Assembly: GCA_050186825.1 (NCBI GenBank)
Contig: JBFWYD010000022.1
Coordinates: 62,001 to 126,000, forward strand
Reading direction: 5' to 3'
DNA: 64,000 bases
DNA from: NORP233 sp050186825
Lineage (GTDB): Bacteria; Planctomycetota; J058
Part shown: positions 9,108 through 17,257 of the stretch, piece after piece
How the letters are laid out: the number at the start of each line of letters is the position of its first letter
Numbering within the stretch: position 1 is the first letter of the stretch
Program-made: the position numbers and the translations under genes
Notes under the pieces: model-generated
What the model saw: the letters and a program-made list of their open reading frames with translations, nothing else
What the model was told of the DNA's origin: nothing
Database searches by the model: none

Positions 9108-9571
9108 CGACAGCCACCCCGCCCACGCGCGCGTCGCACGTACGCGTCGCACGGCGACGCCCGCACGCGTCGCAGGTGCGCTGGTCACCCTCGCCGAGCC
9201 GACGTCGCACCCCCAGCCGTCTCCCCGCCGAGGCACCCGTCGCACGTGCGACATCCGCTCCGTCGACGTAAGCGTCGCGCCCGCAACGGTCACCCCGCCG
9301 ACCTCCGCGTCGCACGCGCGACAGCCCGGCCGCCGACCTCCGCGTCGCGCGTGCGACAGCCACCCCGCCCACGCGCGCGTCGTACGTGCGACGGCCACCT
9401 ACGCGTCGCACCTGCGACGCGCGCACGCGTCGCAGGTGCACTGGTCACCCTCGCCGACGGCCGGCGTCGCACGCCGAGGCACCCGTCGCACGTGCGACGT
9501 CCGCTCCGTCGACCTAAGCGTCGAGCCCGCAACGGTCACCCCGCCGACCTCCGCCTCGCACGCGCGACAGC
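9108..9571. repeat. Two diverged copies of a 200-230-bp segment
   Basis: Copy A (about 9108-9331) and copy B (about 9356-9571) share the same order of landmarks: GCGACAGCCACCCCGCCC, an ACGCGTCGCAGGTGC block, CTGGTCACCCTCGCCGA, GAGGCACCCGTCGCACGTG, CCGCTCCGTCGAC and GCAACGGTCACCCCGCC. Copy B has lost about 30 bp in the middle. The duplication ends where the 35-bp array begins. Confidence 0.7.
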
Positions 9572-9866
9572 CCGGCCGCCGACCTCCGCCTCGCACGCGC
9601 GACAGCCCGGCCGCCGACCTCCGCCTCGCACGCGCGACAGCCCGGCCGCCGACCTCCGCCTCGCACGCGCGACAGCCCGGCCGCCGACCTCCCCCTCGCA
9701 CGCGCGACAGCCCGGCCGCCGACCTCCGCCTCGCGCGCGCGACAGCCCGGCCGCCGACCTCCGCCTCGCACGCGCGACAGCCCGGCCGCCGACCTCCGCG
9801 TCGCACGCGCGACGGCCCGGCCGCCGACCTCCGCGTCGCACGCGCGACGGCCCGGCCGCCTAGTCC
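9536..9866. repeat. Tandem array of a 35-bp unit, about 9 copies
   Basis: The unit begins GACAGCCCGGCCGCCGACCT and ends in TCGCACGCGC. Copies start at 9566, 9601, 9636, 9671, 9706, 9741, 9776, 9811 and 9846 with exact 35-bp spacing and one or two substitutions each. There are no unique spacers, so it is not CRISPR. The unit is not a multiple of three, so it does not encode a protein repeat. Each unit carries a degenerate half of the GTCGCACGTGCGAC palindrome. Confidence 0.88.
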
Positions 9867-10090
9867 GCCCTCGCACGTGCGACGGTCACCCACCGGCATA
9901 GGCGCGGTGCGACGGTGCGCACGCAGCACGTGTCGCACGTGCGAGGGCACCCCGCCGGCGCACGCGTCGCACGTACGACGGCACGCGCGCGCAGCACATG
10001 TCGCACGGCGACGGCACCCCGCTGACGTACGCGTCGCACGTGCGAGTGCCACCCCAACCTAACGACGGCCCGGCCCCAGGTGCGACCGGC

Positions 10091-11038
10091 TCAGCGGACG
10101 ACGAGCCCCTCCTGAATCGAGGCGTGGCGCTCCCAGGCCAGGCGCACGCCCGCGCCCGGGAGCGCGGCCAGGAGCGCCCACAGCCCCTCGGCCGTGAGCT
10201 GCCGTTGCGAGCGGTCGGGGTCGCCCTCGAGGGGGACCAGGCCCGAGGCGCGGAGGGACTCGGCGGGCGGCCCGTGGAAGAGCACGGGGACCGGCTCGTG
10301 GGGGCTGCCCTGGTCGAGGACCTCGAGCAGCGCGCGGTCCGCCGTGCCGGGCGGGCAGCGCAGGAGCTCCTCGCCGCGCGAGAGCCAGAGGGCGCCGTCG
10401 CTGGCGAGGAGCGCCCAGGCGCCGCCCAGTCGCCGCACGCGGCCGAGCAGCGCCGCGCCCTCCGCGCCCCGGGCGCGCACCGCGGCCTCGGCGGCCGCGG
10501 CCGGCGCGGCCTCGTCCTCGAGCACGCGCAGCTTGGCGCTGACGGAGTGCGTCTGGCGCGACAGGCCGGCGATGCGTGCGACCACGTCGGTGGCGCGCGG
10601 CCGCTCCGGGCCCCAGGGCTCGTAGCCGGTCACGGGCGCCGAGAGCGCGGCGGCGTCGGCGCAATAGATCCGCGCAGGGAGGGCGCTGAGCGGGAGCTCG
10701 TAGCAGGAGACCTCCAGGGTGAGCTCCTGCTCTCCCGCCAGGAGGCAGCGCGCGGGCACCAGCGCGCCGGCGCGTCCGCCCGGATGCAGGAGCCCCGACC
10801 AGAGCGAGACCGCGGCGCGCGCGCTGGCCGCGGTGTGGTGCTGGTAGCGGTCGGCCTGAGCGTCGTAGTGGATCAGCCCCAGCGGGGCGTGCCGCCAGCG
10901 GTGCTCGCCGCTGGCCGGCGCCCGCCAGCGCGCGACCTCGAGCAGGACCGCGTCCTCGCCCGTGTTCTCGAGCCGGAGCTCGACGCTCCCCGGCCAGCCG
11001 CGCCGGAGCTCGTCTTCGTCGTCGAGGCGCAGCTTCAT
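10091..11038 (-). CDS. Hypothetical protein
   Basis: About 315 aa; not recognised. The ATG at 11038 is preferred over an in-frame GTG 9 bp upstream because a CATAGT hexamer sits 7 bp before it. The N-terminal 110 residues (ELRLENTGEDAVLLEVARW) look like a beta-sandwich domain. Residues about 170-210 are an Ala/Arg-rich helical linker. The C-terminal part alternates short strands and helices (WALLASDGALWLSRGEELL). No signal peptide or membrane segment, so probably cytoplasmic. It is divergent from the metallophosphoesterase remnant. Confidence 0.6.
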   Translation of the reverse strand: MKLRLDDEDELRRGWPGSVELRLENTGEDAVLLEVARWRAPASGEHRWRHAPLGLIHYDAQADRYQHHTAASARAAVSLWSGLLHPGGRAGALVPARCLLAGEQELTLEVSCYELPLSALPARIYCADAAALSAPVTGYEPWGPERPRATDVVARIAGLSRQTHSVSAKLRVLEDEAAPAAAAEAAVRARGAEGAALLGRVRRLGGAWALLASDGALWLSRGEELLRCPPGTADRALLEVLDQGSPHEPVPVLFHGPPAESLRASGLVPLEGDPDRSQRQLTAEGLWALLAALPGAGVRLAWERHASIQEGLVVR

Positions 11039-11045
11039 GCGCGGC

Positions 11046-11051
11046 ACTATG
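11046..11051 (-). promoter_or_regulatory. -10-like hexamer CATAGT for the 10091-11038 gene
   Basis: CATAGT ends 7 bp before the ATG at 11038, in the same geometry as other putative leaderless genes of the window. Confidence 0.35.
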
Positions 11052-11088
11052 CCATGCTCGCGAGGAGCGAGGAGCGAGGCGGCGAGCG

Positions 11089-11960
11089 GTGGCGGACCGG
11101 AACGAACGCGAGCTGGAGCGCGCGGCCGCGCTCGACCCCGAGGCTCAGGCGGCCCTCGAGGCGTCGCGCGCGCGTCGCGGGACCGGCGCGTTGGCCGTGC
11201 TCAGCGACGTGCACGCCAACCTCGAGGCGCTCACGGCCGTGCTCGCGGACGTGGACCGGCAGGGGATCACGGACGTGCTCTGCCTGGGCGGGCTCGCCAG
11301 CTACGGCCCGACCCGGTGGCCTGCCTCGACCTGCTCCGCGAGCGTGAGGTCTCGTGTCTGGCGGGCAGCTACGACGCCGCGCTGGTGGGCGGGGACGCCG
11401 CCCCTCCCTTCAACGGCAGGGCCAGGCAGCGCCTCGAGTGGGCGCGCGGACAGCTCCGCCCCAGCCTCCTGAGCGGTCGGGGAGCCCGCGAGCGTTGGCG
11501 GTGGTTCACGGGGCTGTCCGAGCAACACGAGCGCCGCGGGCTGCTGGCCGTGCACGGCCACCCGGGCAGCCCGCTCTGGGGTCACATGCCGATCGGTTTC
11601 GAGGACGACGCCCCGCCCAACGCAGGCCTGGTGGGGAGCTTCTTCGAGGGCGTTGACGGCCTGGTCGCGTGCGGCGTGCTGGGTCGTCCCAGCGGTGTCT
11701 CGGCGGAAGGCCACTTCCACGGACGCCTCGGAGATCCCGCTCCACCGCCCCTGGCCCGAGTCGGCACCCAGGCGATCTGCCCCGGCTCCGTGGGCCAGCC
11801 TCGGGACCGCGACGCCCGGGCCTGCTACGCGATCGTGTTCGAGGACCGCGTCGAGTGGCGGCGCGTCGATTACGACCTGGACCCGACCTGCGCCAAGTTG
11901 GTCGCGAGCGGGCTGCCCGCGGACGACCCTTTGGTGCGCCGCCTGCGCGAGGGGATCTAG
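11089..11960 (+). pseudogene. Calcineurin-like metallophosphoesterase, broken by a one-base deletion
   Basis: From a GTG at 11089, the first segment contains LAVLSDVHANLEAL (metal-binding D-x-H) and CLGGLASYGP. The match then jumps to another frame with DPVACLDLLRER, AVHGHPGS and GHFHGR up to the stop at 11960. Homologous text would read SYGP-DPVACLDLL, which needs one extra G near 11313. Restoring it gives a protein of about 290 aa of the bacterial diadenosine-tetraphosphatase/YfcE-like superfamily with all metal motifs present. There is no slippery heptamer, so programmed frameshifting is unlikely. It may be a recent mutation or a sequencing error. Confidence 0.75.
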
Positions 11961-11964
11961 CCCG

Positions 11965-13236
11965 CTACTCCGGCGCGGGTGGGACGCGCAGCTCGACCTT
12001 CTGCACCTCGCGCTGACCCTGCTTGATCAGGCGCACGACCACCACGTCGCCGGGCTTGCGAGTCAGGCGCCACCAGGCGTGGAGGTGGTCCGGATCGCGC
12101 AGGTCCGCGCCCTCGATCCCGGCGACCACGTCGCCCTTGACGAGGCCGGCCTCGCGCGCGACCTGGCCGTAGCGGCGATCGGGGGCGCCGCCCCAGTCGA
12201 CGATGTAGCCGATCCGAAAGGCCAGACCGTCTGCGGCCAGGCCCAGCTCGGCGCGCTCCTTGGCGCTCAGCGGGCGGCCCCCGAAGCCAGGGCGGGGGGA
12301 GAGCCCCCACTTGGAGGGGCGCCAGGAGAAGCTGAGCGGCGTACCGCGCTTCCAGCCAGCCGCGAGCACGAGCTCGCCCTTGCGCTCCTGGCCGCCGCGG
12401 GCGAAGCGGAGCGGGAGGCGGACGGCCTCGCGCGGGCTGCGCTCGAAGACCGCGCTCAGGTCGAGGGCCGTGAGGATCGGCTGGCCCGAGACCTCGAGCA
12501 GGCGGTCGTCCTTCTGCAAGCCCGCGCGGGCGGCGGGGGTGTCGGGCTGGATGGCGGCGACGCGCCCCAGGTCCTCGGTGTCGAGGGAGAGGCCCACGCG
12601 CTCGGGCTCCGGCCAGCGCCAGATCGCGTCCCGGTCCCAGGTCCCCTCGGCCTTGCGCTGCTCGCGCTCGGCGTCGAACACGAAGTGGCAGTGGTAGCAG
12701 TCGAGCGGCTTCTTCCGCTCGGCCACCCTCTTGCGCCACACGGGGAGGTCGTCGAGGGTCCGGCGCTGCCGGGCCTCGCGGGCCACGGGCCGGTGCGCGG
12801 CCGCGGTGCCCTTCGCGCCCTTCAGGAAGCGCACGAGCGAGGTCATGGACAGGCGGGCGTCAGCCGAGGTGTGGTCGCGTCCGCCGTAGCGATGCAGCAC
12901 CGTGCCGTCGGGGTGGATCACCAGCACGGAGAAGGTGAGGTCGAAGTCGGTGGCGTAGGCGTCGAGGTCCACGCCGCGCAGGTCGGTCACCCGCACGCAG
13001 ACGTAGCCCTGGGCGGCCTCGCGGAACTCCAGGGGGGGACGGGCGACCTGCCCGTCGAAGCGCGAGCACTCCTTTCAGGGCGGGCAGCGGAAGACCAGCA
13101 GCAGCGGCCGGCCCTCCTTGACCGAGCGGGAGCGCGCCGCCGGGAGGTCGCTCTCCCAGCGGAAGTCCTCGGCCCGGGCCAGGGGGCCCACGCTCAGGAG
13201 GAGGGCCTGGGACAGGAGCAGGACGAGGGCTCGCAT
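11965..13236 (-). CDS. Putative selenoprotein: thioredoxin-like UxxC domain + CXXCH + PDZ
   Basis: 423 aa if the in-frame TGA at 13077-13075 is read as selenocysteine (residue 54). The N-terminal signal peptide (RALVLLLSQALLLSVGPLARA) leads into a thioredoxin-like beginning, ARSRSVKEGRPLLLVFRCPP, then U-KEC. This gives a C-P-P-U-K-E-C redox motif. The frame continues without another break through VRVTDLRGVDLDAYATDFD, a c-type haem-like CYHCH (about residue 180), a PDZ-like domain (about 215-290) and a second PDZ-like fold near the C-terminus (YGQVAREAGLVKGDVVAGI). A perfect SECIS-like hairpin lies just after the UGA. The product should be periplasmic. Alternative: a nonsense mutation, disfavoured by the conserved frame and hairpin. 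Confidence 0.8.
13038..13056 (-). promoter_or_regulatory. Bacterial SECIS-like hairpin downstream of UGA
   Basis: On the minus strand, 18 nt after the UGA, GACGGGC pairs perfectly with GCCCGTC around the loop AGGTC. The apical GGU starts 26 nt after the UGA, within the window known for bacterial SECIS elements. The loop resembles the GGUC loop of E. coli fdhF, which is contacted by SelB. Confidence 0.78.
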
Positions 13237-13242
13237 TCCCCG

Positions 13243-13248
13243 AAGGTA
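13243..13248 (-). promoter_or_regulatory. -10-like hexamer TACCTT for the selenoprotein gene
   Basis: TACCTT ends 6 bp before the ATG at 13236. No Shine-Dalgarno is present, suggesting a leaderless transcript. Confidence 0.42.
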
Positions 13249-13427
13249 GGGCTCGCACCCGTCACGCGCCACGGCCTGGGACCTGTGCCACAAGTGCCTA
13301 GTCGGTAGAGGCTTGAGCACGGGCGTGTGCTTCGCGGTTGGCCGCGAAACTCGCGCCGGGCGAGCGCGTTACTGTGGGACCCAGACCCCCGGGCCGCGCG
13401 CAGGTCCGTCGCCGAGAGGGAACCCCC

Positions 13428-15302
13428 ATGTCGAGCAGCACCCCCACCCCGCGCCGAGCGTTCGTCCGCGCCGCGCGTCTGGCCCCCGCCTTGGCGCTGG
13501 CCGCCGGAGCCACGGTCGTGGCCCTCGAGACGACCCGCGTGTTCGCTGGCCCCGCGGGCGAGGGCGAGACGACCAAGACCGAGACCAAGCGCTCGGTCCC
13601 GCCGGCCAAGGACGTGGCCAAGAAGATCGACTCGCTGCTGGCGGCCAAGTGGCGCGACGCCAAGGTCAAGCCGGCCCGGCGCACCGAGGACTCCGAGTTC
13701 CTGCGCCGCGTGGCGCTGGACGTCACGGGCTCGATCCCGAGCGAGGACGTGACCCGCCGCTTCCTCCACAGCGACAAGCCTGGCAAGCGCGAGGCCCTGA
13801 TCCAGGAGCTGGTCGAGAGCAAGGCCGCCGACCGGACCCTGGCGCTGCGCTGGGCCTACCTGCTGGTCGGCCGCGAGTACCTGATCCGCGCCAAGGCCTA
13901 CAAGCAGGTGATGCGCCTGCGCCGCATGGCGGAGCGGATGCGCGCCGGCGGCGGCGACGGGGAGATGGGCGGCGAGTCCATGGGCGGCACCAAGCCGCGC
14001 GAGGGCGAGAAGGAGATGTCGCCCGGCTACGGGGAGGACGAGGAGATCCTCACCTTCAACGAGTGGCTAGAGCGCTGCTTCGCGGAGAAGCGCGGCTTCG
14101 ACCAGATCACGACCGACCTGATCTCGGCCAAGGGCACGACCGTCACCAACCCGGCCGTGCACTACATGCTGCGCTTCGCCCGCGACGGCAAGGCCCCCGA
14201 GATGACGGGCCACGTGATGCGCGTGTTCCAGGGCCTGCAGATCCAGTGCGCCCAGTGCCACGACGACAAGTTCGAGCCAACCTGGAGCCAGCACACCTTC
14301 TGGGGGATCGCGGCCTTCTTCGCGCGCACCGGCGCCCGCCGCCTGCCCCCGCCCGGCATGACCATGGCCGAGGCGATCAAGAACAAGAAGCAGGGCCCCT
14401 ACGAGCTCTTCGACCGCGCGGTCGGCCAGATCCGGATCCCCGCCCCGCCCGGTGAGGAGGGCCGCCTCGTCCTGCCCGAGTTCTTCGTGACCGGCGCCGT
14501 GATCAACCCCGCCAACGCGGTCGACCGCCGGCTCGAGTTGGCCAAGCTGATCACCGACAAGGACAACCCCTACTTCGCCAAGGCGATCGTGAACCGCTTC
14601 TGGTCCTTCTACATGGGCCGCGGGATCATCGACCCGGTCGACGCGATCAACCAGAAGGACTACCCGCTGCCGGAGCTGATGAACCTCCTCACCGAGGACT
14701 TCAAGGCCAGCGGCTACGACAGCAAGCGCCTGATCGAGATCATCCTCCGCACCGACGCCTACCAGCTCTCGAGCGAGGGCAAGGAGGACGGCCGCGACGA
14801 CGCGCTGACGCTCTTCGCCCGCGCCCCGCTGCGCTCGCTCTCGGCCGAGCAGCTCTTCTACTCGGTCGCCCAGGCGACCGGCGTCGAGGACGTGGGCAAC
14901 GGCGACCGCCGCGCCCGCCGCCGCCTCGAGCAGATCAAGTTCCAGACCCTCCAGCAGTTCGTCCGCACCTTCGGCACCGACGACGAGAACGACGAGACCG
15001 TCGACGAGGGCACGATCCCCCAGGCCCTGATGCGCCTCAACGGCCCCCTGACCAACAAGGCCGTCCAGGCCCGCCCCGGCCACCCCGTCTACGACCGGCT
15101 GTTCCGCATGCCGAAGCTCAAGGACCGGATCGACACGATCTACCTGCGCGTGCTCAGCCGCTACCCCTCGGCCGAGGAGCGGAAGAAGGTCACCAAGTAC
15201 CTGTCCCAACCCGAGTCCCGCGCCGCCGCTGGTCACGCCCAGGCCGTGGCCGACGTGTTCTGGGCCCTCCTGAACTCGACCGAGTTCAACCTCAACCACT
15301 AG
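13428..15302 (+). CDS. DUF1549/DUF1553 domain protein with CXXCH motif
   Basis: 624 aa from the ATG at 13428 (AGAGGGA upstream). The frame opens 90 bp earlier, but that part lacks sequence character. An Ala-rich signal/anchor region (ARLAPALALAAGATVVAL) is followed by DUF1549, beginning near KIDSLLAAKWRDA and SEFLRRVALDVTGSIP. A Gly/Met/Glu-rich insert lies around residues 170-200. A haem-c-like CAQCHDDKFEP sits near residue 280. DUF1553 follows (IVNRFWSFYMGRGIIDP, LIEIILRTDAYQLSS, LYLRVLSRYPSAEER). The DUF1501 gene starts 11 bp downstream, the usual planctomycete pairing. The role is thought to be extracytoplasmic and redox-related; the substrate is unknown. Confidence 0.9.
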   Translation: MSSSTPTPRRAFVRAARLAPALALAAGATVVALETTRVFAGPAGEGETTKTETKRSVPPAKDVAKKIDSLLAAKWRDAKVKPARRTEDSEFLRRVALDVTGSIPSEDVTRRFLHSDKPGKREALIQELVESKAADRTLALRWAYLLVGREYLIRAKAYKQVMRLRRMAERMRAGGGDGEMGGESMGGTKPREGEKEMSPGYGEDEEILTFNEWLERCFAEKRGFDQITTDLISAKGTTVTNPAVHYMLRFARDGKAPEMTGHVMRVFQGLQIQCAQCHDDKFEPTWSQHTFWGIAAFFARTGARRLPPPGMTMAEAIKNKKQGPYELFDRAVGQIRIPAPPGEEGRLVLPEFFVTGAVINPANAVDRRLELAKLITDKDNPYFAKAIVNRFWSFYMGRGIIDPVDAINQKDYPLPELMNLLTEDFKASGYDSKRLIEIILRTDAYQLSSEGKEDGRDDALTLFARAPLRSLSAEQLFYSVAQATGVEDVGNGDRRARRRLEQIKFQTLQQFVRTFGTDDENDETVDEGTIPQALMRLNGPLTNKAVQARPGHPVYDRLFRMPKLKDRIDTIYLRVLSRYPSAEERKKVTKYLSQPESRAAAGHAQAVADVFWALLNSTEFNLNH

Positions 15303-15313
15303 CGAGCACCGCC

Positions 15314-16627
15314 ATGCAGAGCATGAACTTCGACCGCCGCGACTTCCTCCGTCTCTCCCTCGGGAGCGCCCTCGGCTTCGGCGTGAGCGGTCTGCTCCCT
15401 GGCGCGGGGCTGTTCGGCGGCGCGCGCCGCGCCCTGGCCGGCGACGCCGCGGCCAAGGTCCCAGGCTTCGGCGTGGCCGAGCACTGCGTGATCCTCTGGC
15501 TGAACGGCGGCCCGAGCCAGATGGAGACCTTCGACCCCAAGCCCGACCACAAGAACGGCGGCCCGACCAAGGGGATCAACACCAAGGCCAAGGGCGTGAT
15601 CCTGCCCCACACCATGCCGCGCCTGGCCGAGCAGATGGACAAGGTCTGCCTGGTGCGCTCCATGGCGACCAACGAGGGCAACCACCAGCGCGCCCGCTAC
15701 TTCCTGCATACGGGCTACGTGCCCTCGGGCACGGTGCGCCACCCCGACATCGGCGCCCTGATCTGCCAGCAGAAGGCCGCCGAGGAGGCCGAGCTCCCGC
15801 CCTACGTGTGCGTCAACGGCACGGCTGCCCCCGGGGCCGGCGCCCTCGGCGTGGCGCTGGCGCCCTTCACCCTGGGCGACCCCAACAAGCCGGTGGAGAA
15901 CCTCGCCTACGGCGACGGCGTGGACGAGGCCCGCTTCGCCCGCCGCCGCGCGCTGCTCCAGGACCTCGACGCCGGCTTCAAGGCCAAGCGCCAGGGCAGC
16001 GCCGAGGCGGAGTCGCTCCAGAAGGTCGTGGCCAAGGCCGACCGGATGATGCACTCCCCCAAGGCCGTGGCCTTCGACCTGAGCAAGGAGCCCGAGTCGG
16101 CCCGCCAGCTCTACGGCGAGTCCAAGTTCGGCCAGGGGTGCCTCATGGCCCGGCGCCTGATCGAGCAGGGCACCCGCGTGATCGAGGTCCAGCTCAACGG
16201 CTGGGACACTCACAAGGACAACTTCACCAAGACCGCCGAGCTCGGCGGCCAGCTCGACCAGGGCTTCGCAGCCCTGCTCCAGGACCTCACCCAGCGCGAC
16301 CTGCTCAAGAAGACGCTGATCGTCTGCATGGGCGAGTTCGGCCGCACCCCGCGGATCAACCCCAACGAAGGCCGCGACCACTTCGCCAAGGCCTGGAGCC
16401 TCGCCCTCGCCGGCGGCCCGATCCGTGGCGGCCACGTGATCGGGGCCACCTCGCCGGACGGGATGCAGGTGGTCGAGCGCCCGCTCAACGCGCAGGACCT
16501 GATGGCCAGCGTGGCCCACGCCATGGGCCTCGACGCCTCCTACGTGAACTACACCAAGGGCGGCCGCCCGATCCAGGTCGTGGACGAGAAGAAGGGCAAG
16601 CTGGTCCCGGAGCTCTTCCAGGCCTAG
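15314..16627 (+). CDS. DUF1501 domain protein (Tat-exported), partner of DUF1549/1553 protein
   Basis: 437 aa. The N-terminus has a twin-arginine motif (FDRRDFLRLSLGSALGF) and a hydrophobic core, so Tat export is likely. Domain landmarks are LWLNGGPSQMETFDPKP, CLMARRLIEQGTRVIEVQLNGWDTHKDN (internal segment), CMGEFGRTPRIN and EGRDHFAKAWSLALAGG. It follows the DUF1549/DUF1553 gene by 11 bp, with no terminator between. It is clearly paralogous to the DUF1501 gene at 3959-5260 but belongs to a different subfamily (GNHQRARYFLHTGYVPSGT). Confidence 0.9.
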   Translation: MQSMNFDRRDFLRLSLGSALGFGVSGLLPGAGLFGGARRALAGDAAAKVPGFGVAEHCVILWLNGGPSQMETFDPKPDHKNGGPTKGINTKAKGVILPHTMPRLAEQMDKVCLVRSMATNEGNHQRARYFLHTGYVPSGTVRHPDIGALICQQKAAEEAELPPYVCVNGTAAPGAGALGVALAPFTLGDPNKPVENLAYGDGVDEARFARRRALLQDLDAGFKAKRQGSAEAESLQKVVAKADRMMHSPKAVAFDLSKEPESARQLYGESKFGQGCLMARRLIEQGTRVIEVQLNGWDTHKDNFTKTAELGGQLDQGFAALLQDLTQRDLLKKTLIVCMGEFGRTPRINPNEGRDHFAKAWSLALAGGPIRGGHVIGATSPDGMQVVERPLNAQDLMASVAHAMGLDASYVNYTKGGRPIQVVDEKKGKLVPELFQA

Positions 16628-17257
16628 GCCGCCACCCAGCCCGACCGACCCCCCAGACCGCCGTCGCGCTCGCTCGAGCGCCGGCGGTCTCGCCGTTTCC
16701 CGGGCCTCTGAGCCTCTGAGGGCCTGCCGATCGGTGGGTGGTAGGTGGGTGCGTCGTCGCACGTGCGACGCGCCCGGTCACGGGCCTCGGAAGGAGTCTC
16801 CGCACGTGCGACGCGCCCGCGGCCGGGCCGCGTCGCACGTGCGACGCGCCCGGTCACGGGCCGCGGAAGGAGTCTCCGCACGTGCGACGCGCCCCGCCCC
16901 GGGCCTCGGAAGGAGTCGTCACACGGGCGATGCGCCCGGCCGCGGGCCTCGGAAGGAGTCGTCGCACGTGCGATGCGCCCGGCCGCGGGCCTCGGAAGGA
17001 GTCGTCGCACGTGCGATGCGCCCGGCCGCGGGCCAGGTCCGCGCATCCCTCTCCCCTCTTTCTCCACAGGCCGCGCCGAGGGGGGCTCGCGCTGCCGATG
17101 CCTGGGGGCCTCGCCTCAAGCCCCATGCAGGGCTCGCTGCGGGACATGCCGTCGCACGTGCGACGGTCTTCCGTGGGGGACTGCCCGCGTTCTCCCCCAG
17201 TTCTCCACAACCCTGCGACCCTCGTCGTCGCGGGGGAGGCTCAACACCAGGCTTGGC
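16628..17257. other. Gene-free intergenic stretch between convergent genes, mostly repeats
   Basis: The stretch holds the 43-bp palindrome array (16756-17035) and one isolated exact GTCGCACGTGCGAC at 17151-17164. Nothing else convincing was seen. Reading frames through it are by-products of the repeats. Confidence 0.75.
16756..17035. repeat. Tandem array of a 43-bp palindrome-containing unit, about 7 copies
   Basis: The core CGCACGTGCGA recurs at 16758, 16801, 16834, 16877, (degenerate 16920), 16963 and 17006, that is with 43-bp spacing except for one 33-bp step. The linker reads GCGCCCGG-(C/T)C-CGGGCC-TCGGAAGGAGTC. Exact 14-bp palindromes occur at 16756 and 16832; the last two copies end in GAT instead of GAC. 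Confidence 0.85.

Larger units (their letters stand above)
8840..10090. other. Gene-free palindrome-rich repeat field (1.25 kb)
   Basis: Between two minus-strand genes. The stretch is filled with variants of the palindrome GTCGCACGTGCGAC (exact copies at 9239 and 9485; near copies around 9127, 9388, 9869, 9927, 9965 and 10033), a duplicated segment and a 35-bp tandem array. Open frames of 60-400 codons exist in most frames because the repeats lack stops. They share no codon pattern with real genes and are not called. Confidence 0.8.

Noticed and set aside
9536..9866. Possible CRISPR array
   Set aside because: Units are contiguous 35-bp repeats without unique spacers, and no cas gene is present.
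8845..10062. 405-codon plus-strand frame and several minus-strand frames in the repeat field
   Set aside because: They arise because 35-bp GC repeats contain no stop codons. The protein repeats change frame and are only His/Arg/Pro/Ala-rich, with no start signal.
11300..11330. Programmed ribosomal frameshift in the metallophosphoesterase
   Set aside because: No slippery heptamer or following stem-loop; a one-base loss explains the data.
11965..13236. Two separate genes, or a simple nonsense pseudogene, at the UGA
   Set aside because: The frame continues with thioredoxin-fold text right after the UGA, no start signal exists there, and the SECIS-like hairpin is perfectly placed.
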